Position numbers and translations under genes: made by a program
In this document: positions 24,420 to 33,804 of the stretch, one piece after another
How the letters are laid out: each line of letters begins with the position of its first letter
How positions within the stretch are numbered: position 1 is the stretch's first letter
Assembly (NCBI RefSeq): GCF_022549675.1
Contig: NZ_JAKZGR010000011.1
Coordinates: 62,001-126,000 of the forward strand
Reading direction: 5' to 3'
Length of the DNA stretch: 64,000 nucleotides
DNA from: Belliella kenyensis
Lineage (GTDB): Bacteria > Bacteroidota > Bacteroidia > Cytophagales > Cyclobacteriaceae
Notes under the pieces: model-generated
Databases searched by the model: none
What the model saw: the letters and a program-made list of their open reading frames with translations, nothing else
What the model was told of the DNA's origin: nothing

Positions 24420-27137
24420 TCAAATCGGCAATTTATACTCAACAAGTCCTTTACCAAAGATTGCATGGATGGTGTATTCATTTTGATTAGTAGAAAAACT
24501 AACAGACAAAGGATTTTTTGTACTAATCGGCAATGAATTTAGCATTTGACCCTTTTCATCAAAAAGGTAAGCAAACTCCTGATCCTTGTCAATCAAAACT
24601 ATAAGTTGCTTTCCTGATCCGAAGGAAAAATATTGGAAATCCACTTGTTCTGAAATTAAGTTGTATGCAAATATCTCATTGAAGTCCTGATCAATAAAAG
24701 TCACTTTATTGAATTCATGGATCGCAAAAAGGTATTTATCATTTCGTTGATCCTTTAATAAGTGGAACTTACTTTCTTTATCTGGACGAACAAGTTGATG
24801 TCTATAAGCTATTTCTCCCTTTAAGTTCACACTTACCACCTCCCCCATGCTGGTCACAGAAATCAGTCGGCTAGCAGTAGCACTTCCCCGCTCAATCAAA
24901 AGGTATCCTGTCTCAAAACCTTCCCCTAGCCTTATAGGTGAATCTACTAAAGGCTCTCCCCTTCTGCTAAAAAAGTAAAGATCTCCTCCCTTTGTCAGCG
25001 CTAGCATCTGATCCCCAACTCCTGCTATTCGGTGATGTGCTGGCGACACTGTCAGGTTAGAATTGATCAATAGCGGGTCCCAACCCTCTAATGCTGCACC
25101 TTGCTTATCAAGCAAATACAACTCCGACTGGGAAGTGCCAAGGAAGAAACGATAATCTCGACTATTATCATAATCTACCACATTAAGATGTGTAATTGTC
25201 TTTCCTTGAATTTCCTTTGGATAACCCTCCACAAAGTTCCCAAGTCTATCTATCAGATACAATCGTCCTGCTGTCGCAAAGAGTAGTTGTAGTTTCCCAT
25301 TTTTATAAAAATCGACTTGAAAAACATTAGAAATCACTGGCCCATCTAAAAGTTGCGAAAAGACCAACTCTCCTTCACCAGAAATAAGGTGAAGCCTGTA
25401 GTTCTCATCTTGAACCACAAAATCTCTACTCCTGTCATTGAAATTTTCAAGAACCTCAGGACCATAGATCAACTCATCCCTCATGCTAAATCTCCTATTT
25501 TCAGTCAAAGTCAACCCTTGGGAAGTCTTTTGGGAAACTCTACCATACTTTAAATCCACACTCGATAATGCTCCTGAATCATTTACTTGCAAACTCACCG
25601 ACTCGAATGCCCTCAATTGTGGAGCATATCTTTCCAAAAACACCTTCCAACTAGGCTTACATAGGTTCAAAAACATGTCCCAAACCTTAGGCACTTGTAC
25701 CATCATTCCAAAGGAGGACAATTTGCCGAAATTTTCAGCTATCTCCCTATACTGCAACGATTTACCCCATGTATTATCAGAAAAATAATCATCTAGGTAA
25801 AGCTTCACAGCCTTGCTGCTATTTGCAAACACTAAAAAATCACCTAAACCGACCACATAAGTCTCCTCAAAACCAACAAATTTCCCCTCAAAAAGATGAG
25901 CGGGAAACTCTTCCATACCCATCATAAAAATCTCTTGATCTTGATGAAAATCCATCAAGCTTCTTGATCTTTCTTCACCTTGCTGCTCAAAACTCGCCCT
26001 TTTCAATAATTCTAATTGACCTTTTTGATCCTTTGTACGCAATAGCAGTACTTTATCTTGCGTGCTTATGCTTGGGGACTCTAGACTCATAAAAAGAACA
26101 TTACCAGTAAGGTTTTCTTTGAAGCCTTTACTGATTAATGATTTTTCTAATTCACCACTGAAAGTACTCCTGAACTCAAAATCTGAATTTTTTAACAGGT
26201 CAAGTTGATGAATATCCTTAAAATTGTATCTAAAAAGTGTCGAAGTTCTATTTGAAATAAAAGTAGATGATTGTTTAAAATCAGCACTTCCTTCGGAGAA
26301 ATCAATCATTTTACCATTCATAAAGAAAGACTTACCCTCAAGATGAATCTTACTTTCTGCAAACTTCAACTCGAAATTTGCCGCAAATTGATTGGACACC
26401 AACTCATTTACCAAGTCAAAATTTTCATTTTTACTCATACCCATGATGAGTTTAGATAGCCCCAAGCTAGTTAATCTCAATATTCCGAGACCTTTTGGCT
26501 GCTTGACTGAGTTGATCAGCTCCGCATTTGAAGTTTTGAAGTTAGGAACTCTCGAATTTTTAAAATGACGAATCGCTTCTTCCACCAAGAAAGAAGAATA
26601 ACTTGCCACTATTACATTGTTGATTTTGGCATAGCTCAGATTTCTAGGAAGGTTGATGTTCTGAAGTTCATAAATTACTACTTGACTATAATTCCTCTCA
26701 GTCACTTTGGATAAATCGGGCAAGCTTGACTCCAATGCAGCTATAAATGATCTATCAGCCTTTTTTGAAAAGGAAAGAGTAAACATAAAATCAAACTCCT
26801 CTTTGCCTAGGCTATGAAGTGAAACAACCAATTGATTTCCTTTGAGATACCTATCCAGGTTTCCTGAACGTCCTACCAAGCTATCTAAACCAATCAATTG
26901 CTCTTCGGCATTTTTCAATGCAGGTATTTCATTTAACTTTTGCCAAATAGGCTGGGTTACCATCTGATTCCATGCCATCACAGGTTCATTGGTCTCAAAA
27001 GCAAAAACTGCATCCGCTGCAACAAGCTCAAGCGCATCTACTTGACGATTGGGAAAAGTACCGTTGTATAAAAAATAAGCTGCTAGGGCAGCCAATATGA
27101 AAAAAAGGAGGATAAGAATAGTTTTAATTTTCTGCAC
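24420..27137 (-). CDS. Large membrane-anchored periplasmic protein, unknown function
   Basis: 905 residues. One N-terminal TM anchor (TILILLFFILAALAAYFLYN, about 6-25) is followed by a large soluble part facing the periplasm. The first ~500 residues have repeated helix/strand segments seen in DUF3352-like proteins (VAADAVFAFETNEPVMAW). The last ~330 residues read as a beta-propeller with blades of the form RLYLIDRLGNFVEGYPKEI, SELYLLDKQGAALEGWDPL and DLYFFSRRGEPLVDSPI. No enzyme motif. The start is a GTG at 27137; no in-frame ATG lies nearby and the hydrophobic anchor follows at once. Its promoter region is separated from mdh by a bidirectional terminator. Confidence 0.75.
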   Translation of the reverse strand: MQKIKTILILLFFILAALAAYFLYNGTFPNRQVDALELVAADAVFAFETNEPVMAWNQMVTQPIWQKLNEIPALKNAEEQLIGLDSLVGRSGNLDRYLKGNQLVVSLHSLGKEEFDFMFTLSFSKKADRSFIAALESSLPDLSKVTERNYSQVVIYELQNINLPRNLSYAKINNVIVASYSSFLVEEAIRHFKNSRVPNFKTSNAELINSVKQPKGLGILRLTSLGLSKLIMGMSKNENFDLVNELVSNQFAANFELKFAESKIHLEGKSFFMNGKMIDFSEGSADFKQSSTFISNRTSTLFRYNFKDIHQLDLLKNSDFEFRSTFSGELEKSLISKGFKENLTGNVLFMSLESPSISTQDKVLLLRTKDQKGQLELLKRASFEQQGEERSRSLMDFHQDQEIFMMGMEEFPAHLFEGKFVGFEETYVVGLGDFLVFANSSKAVKLYLDDYFSDNTWGKSLQYREIAENFGKLSSFGMMVQVPKVWDMFLNLCKPSWKVFLERYAPQLRAFESVSLQVNDSGALSSVDLKYGRVSQKTSQGLTLTENRRFSMRDELIYGPEVLENFNDRSRDFVVQDENYRLHLISGEGELVFSQLLDGPVISNVFQVDFYKNGKLQLLFATAGRLYLIDRLGNFVEGYPKEIQGKTITHLNVVDYDNSRDYRFFLGTSQSELYLLDKQGAALEGWDPLLINSNLTVSPAHHRIAGVGDQMLALTKGGDLYFFSRRGEPLVDSPIRLGEGFETGYLLIERGSATASRLISVTSMGEVVSVNLKGEIAYRHQLVRPDKESKFHLLKDQRNDKYLFAIHEFNKVTFIDQDFNEIFAYNLISEQVDFQYFSFGSGKQLIVLIDKDQEFAYLFDEKGQMLNSLPISTKNPLSVSFSTNQNEYTIHAIFGKGLVEYKLPI

Positions 27138-27220
27138 TTTTTGGGAGGATTTCTTGGTGATCTAAAATCAAAACGAAAACAGCTTACGCTAAATTATAAA
27201 TATATAGTCGGGCAAAAATA

Positions 27221-27262
27221 AAAAAACCTAGAAGCTAAAATGATTACCATCAAAGCTTCTAG
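27221..27262 (-). terminator. Bidirectional terminator after mdh
   Basis: A 9-bp stem ctagaagct/agcttctag (27228-27236 with 27254-27262) with A/T runs on both sides. On the minus strand it is followed by a T7 run, 20 nt past the mdh stop. Confidence 0.8.
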
Positions 27263-27282
27263 ATTTTTTTCATGAGGATCAA

Positions 27283-28221
27283 TTACTTACTTGTGATTTT
27301 TTCCAAAACACTCATCACCTCTTTTACATGCCCTCTCGACACTTCAAGAAGTGCTTTTTCATCTTCATTGAGATCCAATTCAATTACCTTTTCAATACCA
27401 TTTTTTCCCAAAATCACTGGCACACCTAGGTAGCAATCATCAATACCATATTCACCATCTAGCTTGATGCAAACAGGGAATACCCTTTTTTGATTTTTCA
27501 GAATTGCCTCTACCATTTGGGCTGCTGCTGATCCTGGCGCATACCAAGCAGATGTCCCCATCAACTTCACAAGCTCTCCACCACCAAATTTAGTGCGCTC
27601 AATAATTGCATCAAGCTTATCTTTGGCTATAAGCTCAGTCACTGGAATACCAGCGACGGTGGTGTATCTTGGCAATGGCACCATAGTATCACCATGTCCC
27701 CCCATAAGAATCGCTTGAATTTCTTTTGGAGAAATATCTAATTCTTCAGCAATAAATGCTCTGTATCGGGCAGTATCTAAGATTCCAGCCATACCCATCA
27801 CTTTAGTCCTTGGTAGTTTTGAAGTGATATGAGCTTGGAAAGTCATTACATCAAGTGGGTTAGATACCACTATGATAATTGCGTCTGGTGAGTATTTTAC
27901 AACATTCTCAGTCACAGACTTCACGATACCAGCGTTGGTTTCGATAAGATCATCTCTGGTCATCCCAGGCTTTCTTGGAAGTCCAGACGTGATTACGACT
28001 ACATCAGAATTAGCAGTTTTGGAGTAGTCGTTTGTACTTCCTACTGTTCTGCTGTCATATTGATTGATTGGTGCCTTTTGCCAAATGTCTAGTGCCTTTC
28101 CTTCGGCAACTCCTTCTTTGATATCTACCAATACGATCTCCTCTGCAATCTCTCTGTATGCCAACACATCTGCGCAGGTTGCTCCTACGTTACCAGCTCC
28201 AACTACGGTTACTTTTGCCAT
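27283..28221 (-). CDS. mdh: Malate dehydrogenase
   Basis: 312 residues, the LDH-like (tetrameric) malate dehydrogenase of the TCA cycle. It shows the NAD-binding start VTVVGAGNVGATCADVLA (about 4-21), the cofactor-selecting Asp in VLVDIKEG, substrate arginines in GLPRKPGMTRDDLIETN (about 80-96), VSNPLDVMT, DTARYRAFIAEELD and the catalytic His motif GGHGDTMVPLPRY (about 173-185). It stands alone between a terminator and the cyclic-nucleotide-binding gene 158 nt upstream. Confidence 0.96.
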   Translation of the reverse strand: MAKVTVVGAGNVGATCADVLAYREIAEEIVLVDIKEGVAEGKALDIWQKAPINQYDSRTVGSTNDYSKTANSDVVVITSGLPRKPGMTRDDLIETNAGIVKSVTENVVKYSPDAIIIVVSNPLDVMTFQAHITSKLPRTKVMGMAGILDTARYRAFIAEELDISPKEIQAILMGGHGDTMVPLPRYTTVAGIPVTELIAKDKLDAIIERTKFGGGELVKLMGTSAWYAPGSAAAQMVEAILKNQKRVFPVCIKLDGEYGIDDCYLGVPVILGKNGIEKVIELDLNEDEKALLEVSRGHVKEVMSVLEKITSK

Positions 28222-28379
28222 GATTTATATGTTTGTATTTAAGTTTTAATAGTTTTTTTTTCAAAAGTCTCGCTAAGTTATTAAACAATGGACACTTAAT
28301 AAAGCCACAGTAAATATTACTTGCAAAATGGAAAAAATGTTTTGCTAATTCATTATAGATTTATCAAATCATGAACAAT

Positions 28380-28904
28380 TTAATCTTCAGTCACAAACAT
28401 CTGCGCCAAATTGAAAAACCCAAAAGAACCTTGATAGGACTTGAATAGCTTCTGATTGTTCTGATTATAAAATTCTGCCAATGAAGTCATCACTTTGGCT
28501 TTTATCTTTGGATTAGCCTCAAAAATCTCTTGAATCGAAAAATGTGGAATGACCATCAATTCCGCTTCCTCAGATTCTACGATAGCTGTATAAATCCTTT
28601 TGGAATCCTGCAAGAGGGAATTTTCACCAAATGCCTCTCCAGCTCTAAGCTCAAGTATCGTCTCAAAGTTCTCCTTAATATCTATGGTCAATTTCACCAA
28701 CCCTTTTCTCACTATATACAATGCTTGACTCGGATCATTGCGAAAGAACACAACTTCATCCTTTTTATATTTTCTTTGATGAATCGCAGGCAAAAACCTA
28801 TGCATCTCATGGTGCCTTAGGCTTTCGAAGAATTTCACTTGAGATAAAAACTCAAATAATGCCAGTTCCGTAGCTGTGAAGGTTTTTGAAAAAGGATTTA
28901 TCAT
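28380..28904 (-). CDS. Cyclic-nucleotide-binding domain protein without DNA-binding domain
   Basis: 174 residues made almost only of a Crp/Fnr-type cNMP fold: FFESLRHHEMHRFLPAIHQRKYKKDEVVFF, ALYIVRKGLVKLTI, LELRAGEAFGENSLLQDSKRIYTAIVESEEAELMVI (phosphate-binding-cassette region about 90-105; the usual R-T/S is KRIYTA). The C-terminal winged helix of Crp proteins is absent, replaced by about 40 residues of helix and an aromatic tail. It may be a ligand-sensing subunit for another protein. It is 2 nt after the tilS stop, so cotranscribed with tilS. Confidence 0.82.
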   Translation of the reverse strand: MINPFSKTFTATELALFEFLSQVKFFESLRHHEMHRFLPAIHQRKYKKDEVVFFRNDPSQALYIVRKGLVKLTIDIKENFETILELRAGEAFGENSLLQDSKRIYTAIVESEEAELMVIPHFSIQEIFEANPKIKAKVMTSLAEFYNQNNQKLFKSYQGSFGFFNLAQMFVTED

Positions 28905-28906
28905 GA

Positions 28907-30223
28907 TCAGACTTTTTTGAAATATACAATTTTTTCACTCAATTCATCGCACTTAAAACTCTCACTGATCCTCAGCCCAATCAACCAAACTATCTCTTCG
29001 CCTACGCACAAAACTTTCACATCTTTTTTTTGAATGAGTGGAATCTTCATATCAATCAAAATATCTGACACCTTTTTCGCCTGCTTCATCCCTAATGGAA
29101 TCATTTTATCCCCATTTTTCCAAGGTCTGATTTCTAGGGGGAAATTCAGCTTAAGACGGTCTATCATAGCATTTTTCGAAGATTTATCAAGTTCAATAGG
29201 GAATTGCAAGTGTAGTATCTCATATTTCTCTCCATTGACATGAAAAAAAACATCAGTCTCATCAATATTGATAGCGTGTTTTTTTTCTATCTCTTTTCCC
29301 AAAATAAATACCTCTCTATCCACGTTGAGAGAGTATTCTCCAGAATGAAATAACTTACCTACCTCTCCACTCTCCGCTGCCCTCAATATGTCATGAATAT
29401 CAGTTGTCGCAAATCCATAATCTCTCAACCAATAATACAGCATGGAGCTTTTACCTGGAAGACTCATCAATGACTTTATATCTAGATATTGGTAATCCCC
29501 TTCCTGCTTTATGTTTGTAGATTTCCAATGGTCGAAGAGATGAAAGAAAGCCTTACCAGTATCCTTGACCCTTTGAAAGCTACCTTCTAAAAGTTCTAAG
29601 GAGTTTGGAAAAACATTCTCCAGTAAAGGAAACACTTCATTTCTTATAAAATTTCGCTTATAAATATTCTTTTGATTGCTGCTGTCTATCCTCCATGGCA
29701 TTCTTCGCTCTACCATGAAAGCCTCAAGTTGAGATTTTTTAAATGGCAAAAGTGGGCGTATCAAATAGTCTCGCTTTTCAGCCATCCCATATATACCTTC
29801 TATACCTGTACCACGAAATAGATTTAACAATACAGTCTCCACTTGATCTTCCATATGGTGCGCTACTACTACACCTGCATAATCACCAGACTTATATATT
29901 TGCTCGAACCAATGATATCTCAGATCCCGGGCAACCATCTGAATAGACTTACCTGTCACTTGAAAATCAAGTTCACTTGCTCTTTGAATAAACAACTCAA
30001 CGCCCCAACTCTCTGCTAATTCACTTACAAAATCTTCATCGCCATCACTTTCTTCACCTCTCAAACCAAAGTTATAATGTAAGAGCGAAAATCTCACTCC
30101 TGCCTCCTTGAGTAAATACCCAAGACATACACTATCGACGCCACCACTTATGGCTAATAAATAGTGATTTTCTAAATCAAAAAGATTTTTTGACCGTATA
30201 TGCTGGATAAAATGTTCTACCAT
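28907..30223 (-). CDS. tilS: tRNA(Ile)-lysidine synthase
   Basis: 438 residues. It converts C34 of tRNA-Ile(CAU) to lysidine so that the tRNA reads AUA; essential in most bacteria. The N-type ATP pyrophosphatase signature SGGVDS is at about 26-31 (LLAISGGVDSVCLGYLL). It also shows HYNFGLRGEESDGDEDFV, VVAHHMEDQVETVLLNLFRGTGIEGIYGM and RNFIRNEVFPLLE. A C-terminal TilS substrate-binding domain (PLEIRPWKNGDKMIPLGMKQAKKVSDILIDMKIPL) is complete. It is divergent from the OstA-like gene. Confidence 0.95.
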   Translation of the reverse strand: MVEHFIQHIRSKNLFDLENHYLLAISGGVDSVCLGYLLKEAGVRFSLLHYNFGLRGEESDGDEDFVSELAESWGVELFIQRASELDFQVTGKSIQMVARDLRYHWFEQIYKSGDYAGVVVAHHMEDQVETVLLNLFRGTGIEGIYGMAEKRDYLIRPLLPFKKSQLEAFMVERRMPWRIDSSNQKNIYKRNFIRNEVFPLLENVFPNSLELLEGSFQRVKDTGKAFFHLFDHWKSTNIKQEGDYQYLDIKSLMSLPGKSSMLYYWLRDYGFATTDIHDILRAAESGEVGKLFHSGEYSLNVDREVFILGKEIEKKHAINIDETDVFFHVNGEKYEILHLQFPIELDKSSKNAMIDRLKLNFPLEIRPWKNGDKMIPLGMKQAKKVSDILIDMKIPLIQKKDVKVLCVGEEIVWLIGLRISESFKCDELSEKIVYFKKV

Positions 30224-30246
30224 AGATCAAAAATATCATTTTTGCT

Positions 30247-30254
30247 TAAGTTTG
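30247..30254 (+). promoter_or_regulatory. Possible -7 element for the OstA-like gene
   Basis: TAAGTTTG is an exact match to TAnnTTTG, 19 nt upstream of the ATG at 30274. No convincing -33 TTG at standard spacing. Confidence 0.4.
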
Positions 30255-30273
30255 TCGCCGAGTTAAGAATCAA

Positions 30274-31923
30274 ATGATCAAAAAATATATAATTCCCACT
30301 TTATTTTGTCTCTTTACGACGATTGTGACATTCAGTCAATCTGATAATTCTTTGGAAATCAGAAAAGCTGACAGGTTGATTGGAAGTGGTGGTTTTCAGA
30401 GACTTTTGGGAAATGCTGAAATGCGCCATCAAAACTCATTGATCTATTGTGACTCAGCTCATTTCTATGAAAAAGAGAACATGGCAAAACTTTATGGGAA
30501 TGTGAGAATCATCGATCAAGATGATCCTGTCTCCACAAAAAGTCGCTATGCAGAATATGATGGCAATACTAAAATAGCAAAACTCAGAACAAACGTCGTA
30601 TTCAAAAATGAATCAACTACACTTTACACGGAATTTTTAGATTACAATAGAGAGACGGGGATAGCAAACTACTTCAATGACGGTAAAGTGGTGGACTCAA
30701 CCAATGTACTCACCAGCAAGAATGGTGTATACGAAACTGCCATTGAGAAAATCACTTTCACAGATGATGTAATTTTAGTCAATCCAGATTACACACTTAA
30801 GACCAATTTTCTCATCTATTTCACCATTCCCAAAACAGCCGAGACAGTAGGGCTGACCAATATTGTATCAGCAGAAGGGAACAAACTGAATGCACAAAAA
30901 GGAAGCTTTTATGATACTGAAAACAAACTCTTCAGATTCTATGAAGGAGATGTAGAAACAGAAACTTCATGGGTATATGCAGACAACCTATTCTATGACG
31001 AAAATCAACTCTACTATGAAGGACGTGGGGACGTAGCTGTATACAATAAAGAAAGAAAGACGGAAATATTCGGCGATGAAGGTAAGTATTGGGAAGACAG
31101 AAAATATTCCAAAGTATATGGTAAAGCACTTGTGAAAAAATACTTTGAGCAAGACACTATGTACATGATAGCGGATACTTTGATCTCTCAGGACAGTGAA
31201 GAAGCCACGGAACGTTTTTTGCAAGCATTCTATAACGTAAGAATGATCAAATCAGAGCTTGCTGGAAGAGCGGATTCTCTCAGCTATATATACTCTGACT
31301 CTACAATTCATCTATACAAAGATCCCGTAATTTGGAATGACAAAACCCAAATTTCCGCAGATAGCATAAGGTTCTTGATTGCAAATGAAGAAATTGAAAG
31401 GGTGTTTCTTAACCGAAAAGCATTTTCTGTGTCCAGAGATACATTGGGTAACTTCAACCAACTGAAGGGTAGAAACATGGTAGGATATCTTGCAGAATCT
31501 CAAATCCAACGATTAGATGTGACAGGAAATGGCGAATCCCTTTATTTTGACTTGCTCAACGACAGCACATTAAGAGGGATCAACAAAAGTCTTTGCGCCA
31601 ATATCATCATGTATTTTCAAGATGGAAACGTCAGAAAAATCAACTATCTCGTAAAGCCCGAAGGACAATTTACCCCCAATCACTTGATCAAAGAAGACCA
31701 AAAATCCTTGGAAGGTCTTCGCTGGAGAGAGTCCGAAAAACCTAATATGGAAATCATCAAAGCATGGCGAGACCCTATCAATAGAAGAGAAAATCAAGAG
31801 AATCTTTTTGACATTCCAGAGATTGAAATCCCCCTTCCGACAGATGAGGAAATTCAGAAATTAATTGAAGAAAGATTGAATTATGACAGAACAATCAACC
31901 CCCCAAACACAGAAAGTCAATAA
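30274..31923 (+). CDS. OstA/LptA-like periplasmic protein
   Basis: 549 residues with a Sec signal peptide (MIKKYIIPTLFCLFTTIVTFSQ). The body is a long beta-jellyroll array with the OstA/LptA pattern repeated: NAEMRHQNSLIYCDSAHFYEKENMAKLYGNVRI (about 49-81), then KLFRFYEGDVETETSWVYADNLFYDENQLYYEGRGDVAVYN and NKTQISADSIRFLI-type units. LptA-fold proteins bridge lipopolysaccharide from inner to outer membrane; the Bacteroidota long form probably does the same, though this is inference. It ends in a charged tail (PLPTDEEIQKLIEERLNYD). First of a plus-strand envelope series. Confidence 0.85.
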   Translation: MIKKYIIPTLFCLFTTIVTFSQSDNSLEIRKADRLIGSGGFQRLLGNAEMRHQNSLIYCDSAHFYEKENMAKLYGNVRIIDQDDPVSTKSRYAEYDGNTKIAKLRTNVVFKNESTTLYTEFLDYNRETGIANYFNDGKVVDSTNVLTSKNGVYETAIEKITFTDDVILVNPDYTLKTNFLIYFTIPKTAETVGLTNIVSAEGNKLNAQKGSFYDTENKLFRFYEGDVETETSWVYADNLFYDENQLYYEGRGDVAVYNKERKTEIFGDEGKYWEDRKYSKVYGKALVKKYFEQDTMYMIADTLISQDSEEATERFLQAFYNVRMIKSELAGRADSLSYIYSDSTIHLYKDPVIWNDKTQISADSIRFLIANEEIERVFLNRKAFSVSRDTLGNFNQLKGRNMVGYLAESQIQRLDVTGNGESLYFDLLNDSTLRGINKSLCANIIMYFQDGNVRKINYLVKPEGQFTPNHLIKEDQKSLEGLRWRESEKPNMEIIKAWRDPINRRENQENLFDIPEIEIPLPTDEEIQKLIEERLNYDRTINPPNTESQ

Positions 31924-32079
31924 TTATTTTGGCAAACGATGGTGATTAAAAAAAATTTTATAGTGGGTTAACAAAATTTAACCGACAAATCTTTTTAACC
32001 TGAAACCTATTCGGTAATTTTATACGTATTAGTATAAAGAAAATCAGATATTTAATTCCGCTTATCGTAAAAACTCTAC

Positions 32080-32790
32080 ATGAAATCCTTTCTCCTGATA
32101 TTAGTATGCGTACTGCTGCTGTTTCCGCTATTTTCGGAAGCACAAGTTCGTGTATTATCTGAGAGAAGTGAGTTTATCGGAAAAATAGGAGCTACTCAAA
32201 GAAAGTCTATCATCATTCAAAATGAAAGCAATACAAAAAAAGAATATGTATTGAGATTTTTAAGGGGAAATGTAGGCACTTCACAAAAGGTCAAAATTTG
32301 CATCGGAGATCAATGCTTTGACCCCACAAAAGATTTAAGCAAAATAAGAATCAGCCTCAAACCAGGAGAATTAATGACCGATTTGTATTTGGAGTTCGAA
32401 TTGGGAATTGTCGAAGTCAAGGGTAATTTTGAGCTTCATTTTGCAAATACAGAGAACACCAAGGACATTTTCATAGTAGAGTCCATATACAATGTGTCCA
32501 ATCTAGAAAACATTCAAGACAAAACAAATCATAAAGATATTTCTATAGGTGATGTCTATCCTAACCCAAGCAGCAGAGTGGCTCACCTAGATTATGATTA
32601 CAAAAACAAAAATGCTACAGCTAAAATAAGCATCAATAGCTTTATCGGCAATCCTGTGGCTGAATACAAACTAGACCCAACTCAAAACACTTTGGTAATG
32701 AACATAGAAGGCCTAAGACCAGGCGTTTATTTTTACACTTTATTTGTAGAAAACAAAAATATAGTCACCAAAAAGCTCGTTGTGGAATAA
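32080..32790 (+). CDS. Secreted protein with type IX (type A) sorting domain
   Basis: 236 residues. Signal peptide MKSFLLILVCVLLLFPLFSEAQ, then an Ig-like/beta-sandwich segment of about 120 residues (VRVLSERSEFIGKIGATQRK; VKICIGDQCFDPTKDLSKIRISLKPGE). The end is a textbook type IX secretion C-terminal domain: DVYPNPSSRVAHLDYDY (about 160-176), GLRPGVYFYTLFVENKNIV and the lysine-rich end TKKLVVE. So it is exported to the periplasm, sent across the outer membrane by the Por machinery and anchored or released. The two cysteines in KICIGDQCFD probably form a disulphide. The partner or substrate is unknown. Confidence 0.85.
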   Translation: MKSFLLILVCVLLLFPLFSEAQVRVLSERSEFIGKIGATQRKSIIIQNESNTKKEYVLRFLRGNVGTSQKVKICIGDQCFDPTKDLSKIRISLKPGELMTDLYLEFELGIVEVKGNFELHFANTENTKDIFIVESIYNVSNLENIQDKTNHKDISIGDVYPNPSSRVAHLDYDYKNKNATAKISINSFIGNPVAEYKLDPTQNTLVMNIEGLRPGVYFYTLFVENKNIVTKKLVVE

Positions 32791-32813
32791 TAGCTTGTAT
32801 ACCAAACCGAAAG

Positions 32814-32845
32814 TTTGATCAAAACCAATAATTCCCTTATATTTG
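32814..32845 (+). promoter_or_regulatory. Bacteroidota-type promoter for bamD
   Basis: -33 TTTG at 32814-32817, 20-nt spacer, -7 TATATTTG at 32838-32845 (exact to TAnnTTTG). The expected start is about 32850-32854, only 4-8 nt before the bamD ATG at 32858, so the mRNA would have almost no leader. Confidence 0.65.
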
Positions 32846-32857
32846 CACCCTGAAATT

Positions 32858-33796
32858 ATGAAGAAGTCCGTTATTTATATATTCACTTTATCCCTTCTCT
32901 TGGCTTTTAGCGCTTGTGGTAAGTTCTATAAGTTAGAAAAGAGCACGAATTGGGAAGAATTATACGAAGCTGCAAATAAGTATTACGAAAAAGGAGAATA
33001 CAATAAAGCTATTATCCTTTATGACAGAGTACTGCCAGTGATCAGAGGAAGTGAAAGAGCAGAATTGGCAGATTTCAATTATGCTTATAGCCATTTTAGA
33101 ACAAAAAGATACATCGAGGCTGCGGGATACTTCAATACTTTTTATCAGACCTATAGCAGAAGTCCAATGGCTGAAGAAGCTATGTTCATGAATGCATACT
33201 CGCTATACCTAGACGCTCCTGATTACAACCTTGATCAAAAAAGCAGCAAAGATGCTGTAAATGCAATTCAGCTATTTATCAATAAATTCCCTCAATCTGA
33301 CTCCTACGAGCGAGCCATGGGTATGATTGACGATTTGCAAAGACGATTTGAAGAAAAAGCATACAAGGAGTCTTCAATGTATTTAAGGTTGACAGAGGGA
33401 TTGTTCCCAGGTGATTTCTATAGAGCTTGCATCATCAATTTCCAAAACTTCGCAAAGAATTACCCAGATAGCAAATACAACGAAGAGCTTGCATTCAGAT
33501 TAGTAGATGTAGCTTACAGTTACGCAGAAAGAAGTAATTTTGACAAGAAAGAGGATAGGCTAAATGATGCTTTGAAATTTGCGGAGCAATTCAGACGTAA
33601 ATATCCTGAAAGTAAATACCTTTCTCAAGTAGACGCTCTCGCAATCAAGACTACAAGAGAATATGATAAATTCATCGTAATGAAGAAAGATTACGAAGAA
33701 CGTCTAGCCAAGTACAAAGAAGAGGAAGCTGCTAGAGCAGTTTCGATAGAGGGAGAAGAGGTAAGAACAATTCCATTAACTGAAACAAATAATTAA
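32858..33796 (+). CDS. bamD: Outer-membrane assembly lipoprotein BamD
   Basis: 312 residues; an essential lipoprotein of the BAM complex that inserts beta-barrel proteins into the outer membrane. Signal peptide and lipobox (LLLAFSACGKF, Cys about residue 20) are followed by the BamD TPR series: WEELYEAANKYYEKGEYNKAIILYDRVLPVIRG, AELADFNYAYSHFRTKRYIEAAGYFNTFYQTYSRSPMAEEAMFMNAYSLYLDAP, then DAVNAIQLFINKFPQS. The open frame begins 5 codons earlier at a TTG (TTGCAC is part of the -7 promoter motif), so the ATG at 32858 is the real start. It heads the run bamD-rpoZ-coaBC. Confidence 0.92.
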   Translation: MKKSVIYIFTLSLLLAFSACGKFYKLEKSTNWEELYEAANKYYEKGEYNKAIILYDRVLPVIRGSERAELADFNYAYSHFRTKRYIEAAGYFNTFYQTYSRSPMAEEAMFMNAYSLYLDAPDYNLDQKSSKDAVNAIQLFINKFPQSDSYERAMGMIDDLQRRFEEKAYKESSMYLRLTEGLFPGDFYRACIINFQNFAKNYPDSKYNEELAFRLVDVAYSYAERSNFDKKEDRLNDALKFAEQFRRKYPESKYLSQVDALAIKTTREYDKFIVMKKDYEERLAKYKEEEAARAVSIEGEEVRTIPLTETNN

Positions 33797-33804
33797 ATAT
33801 CGAT

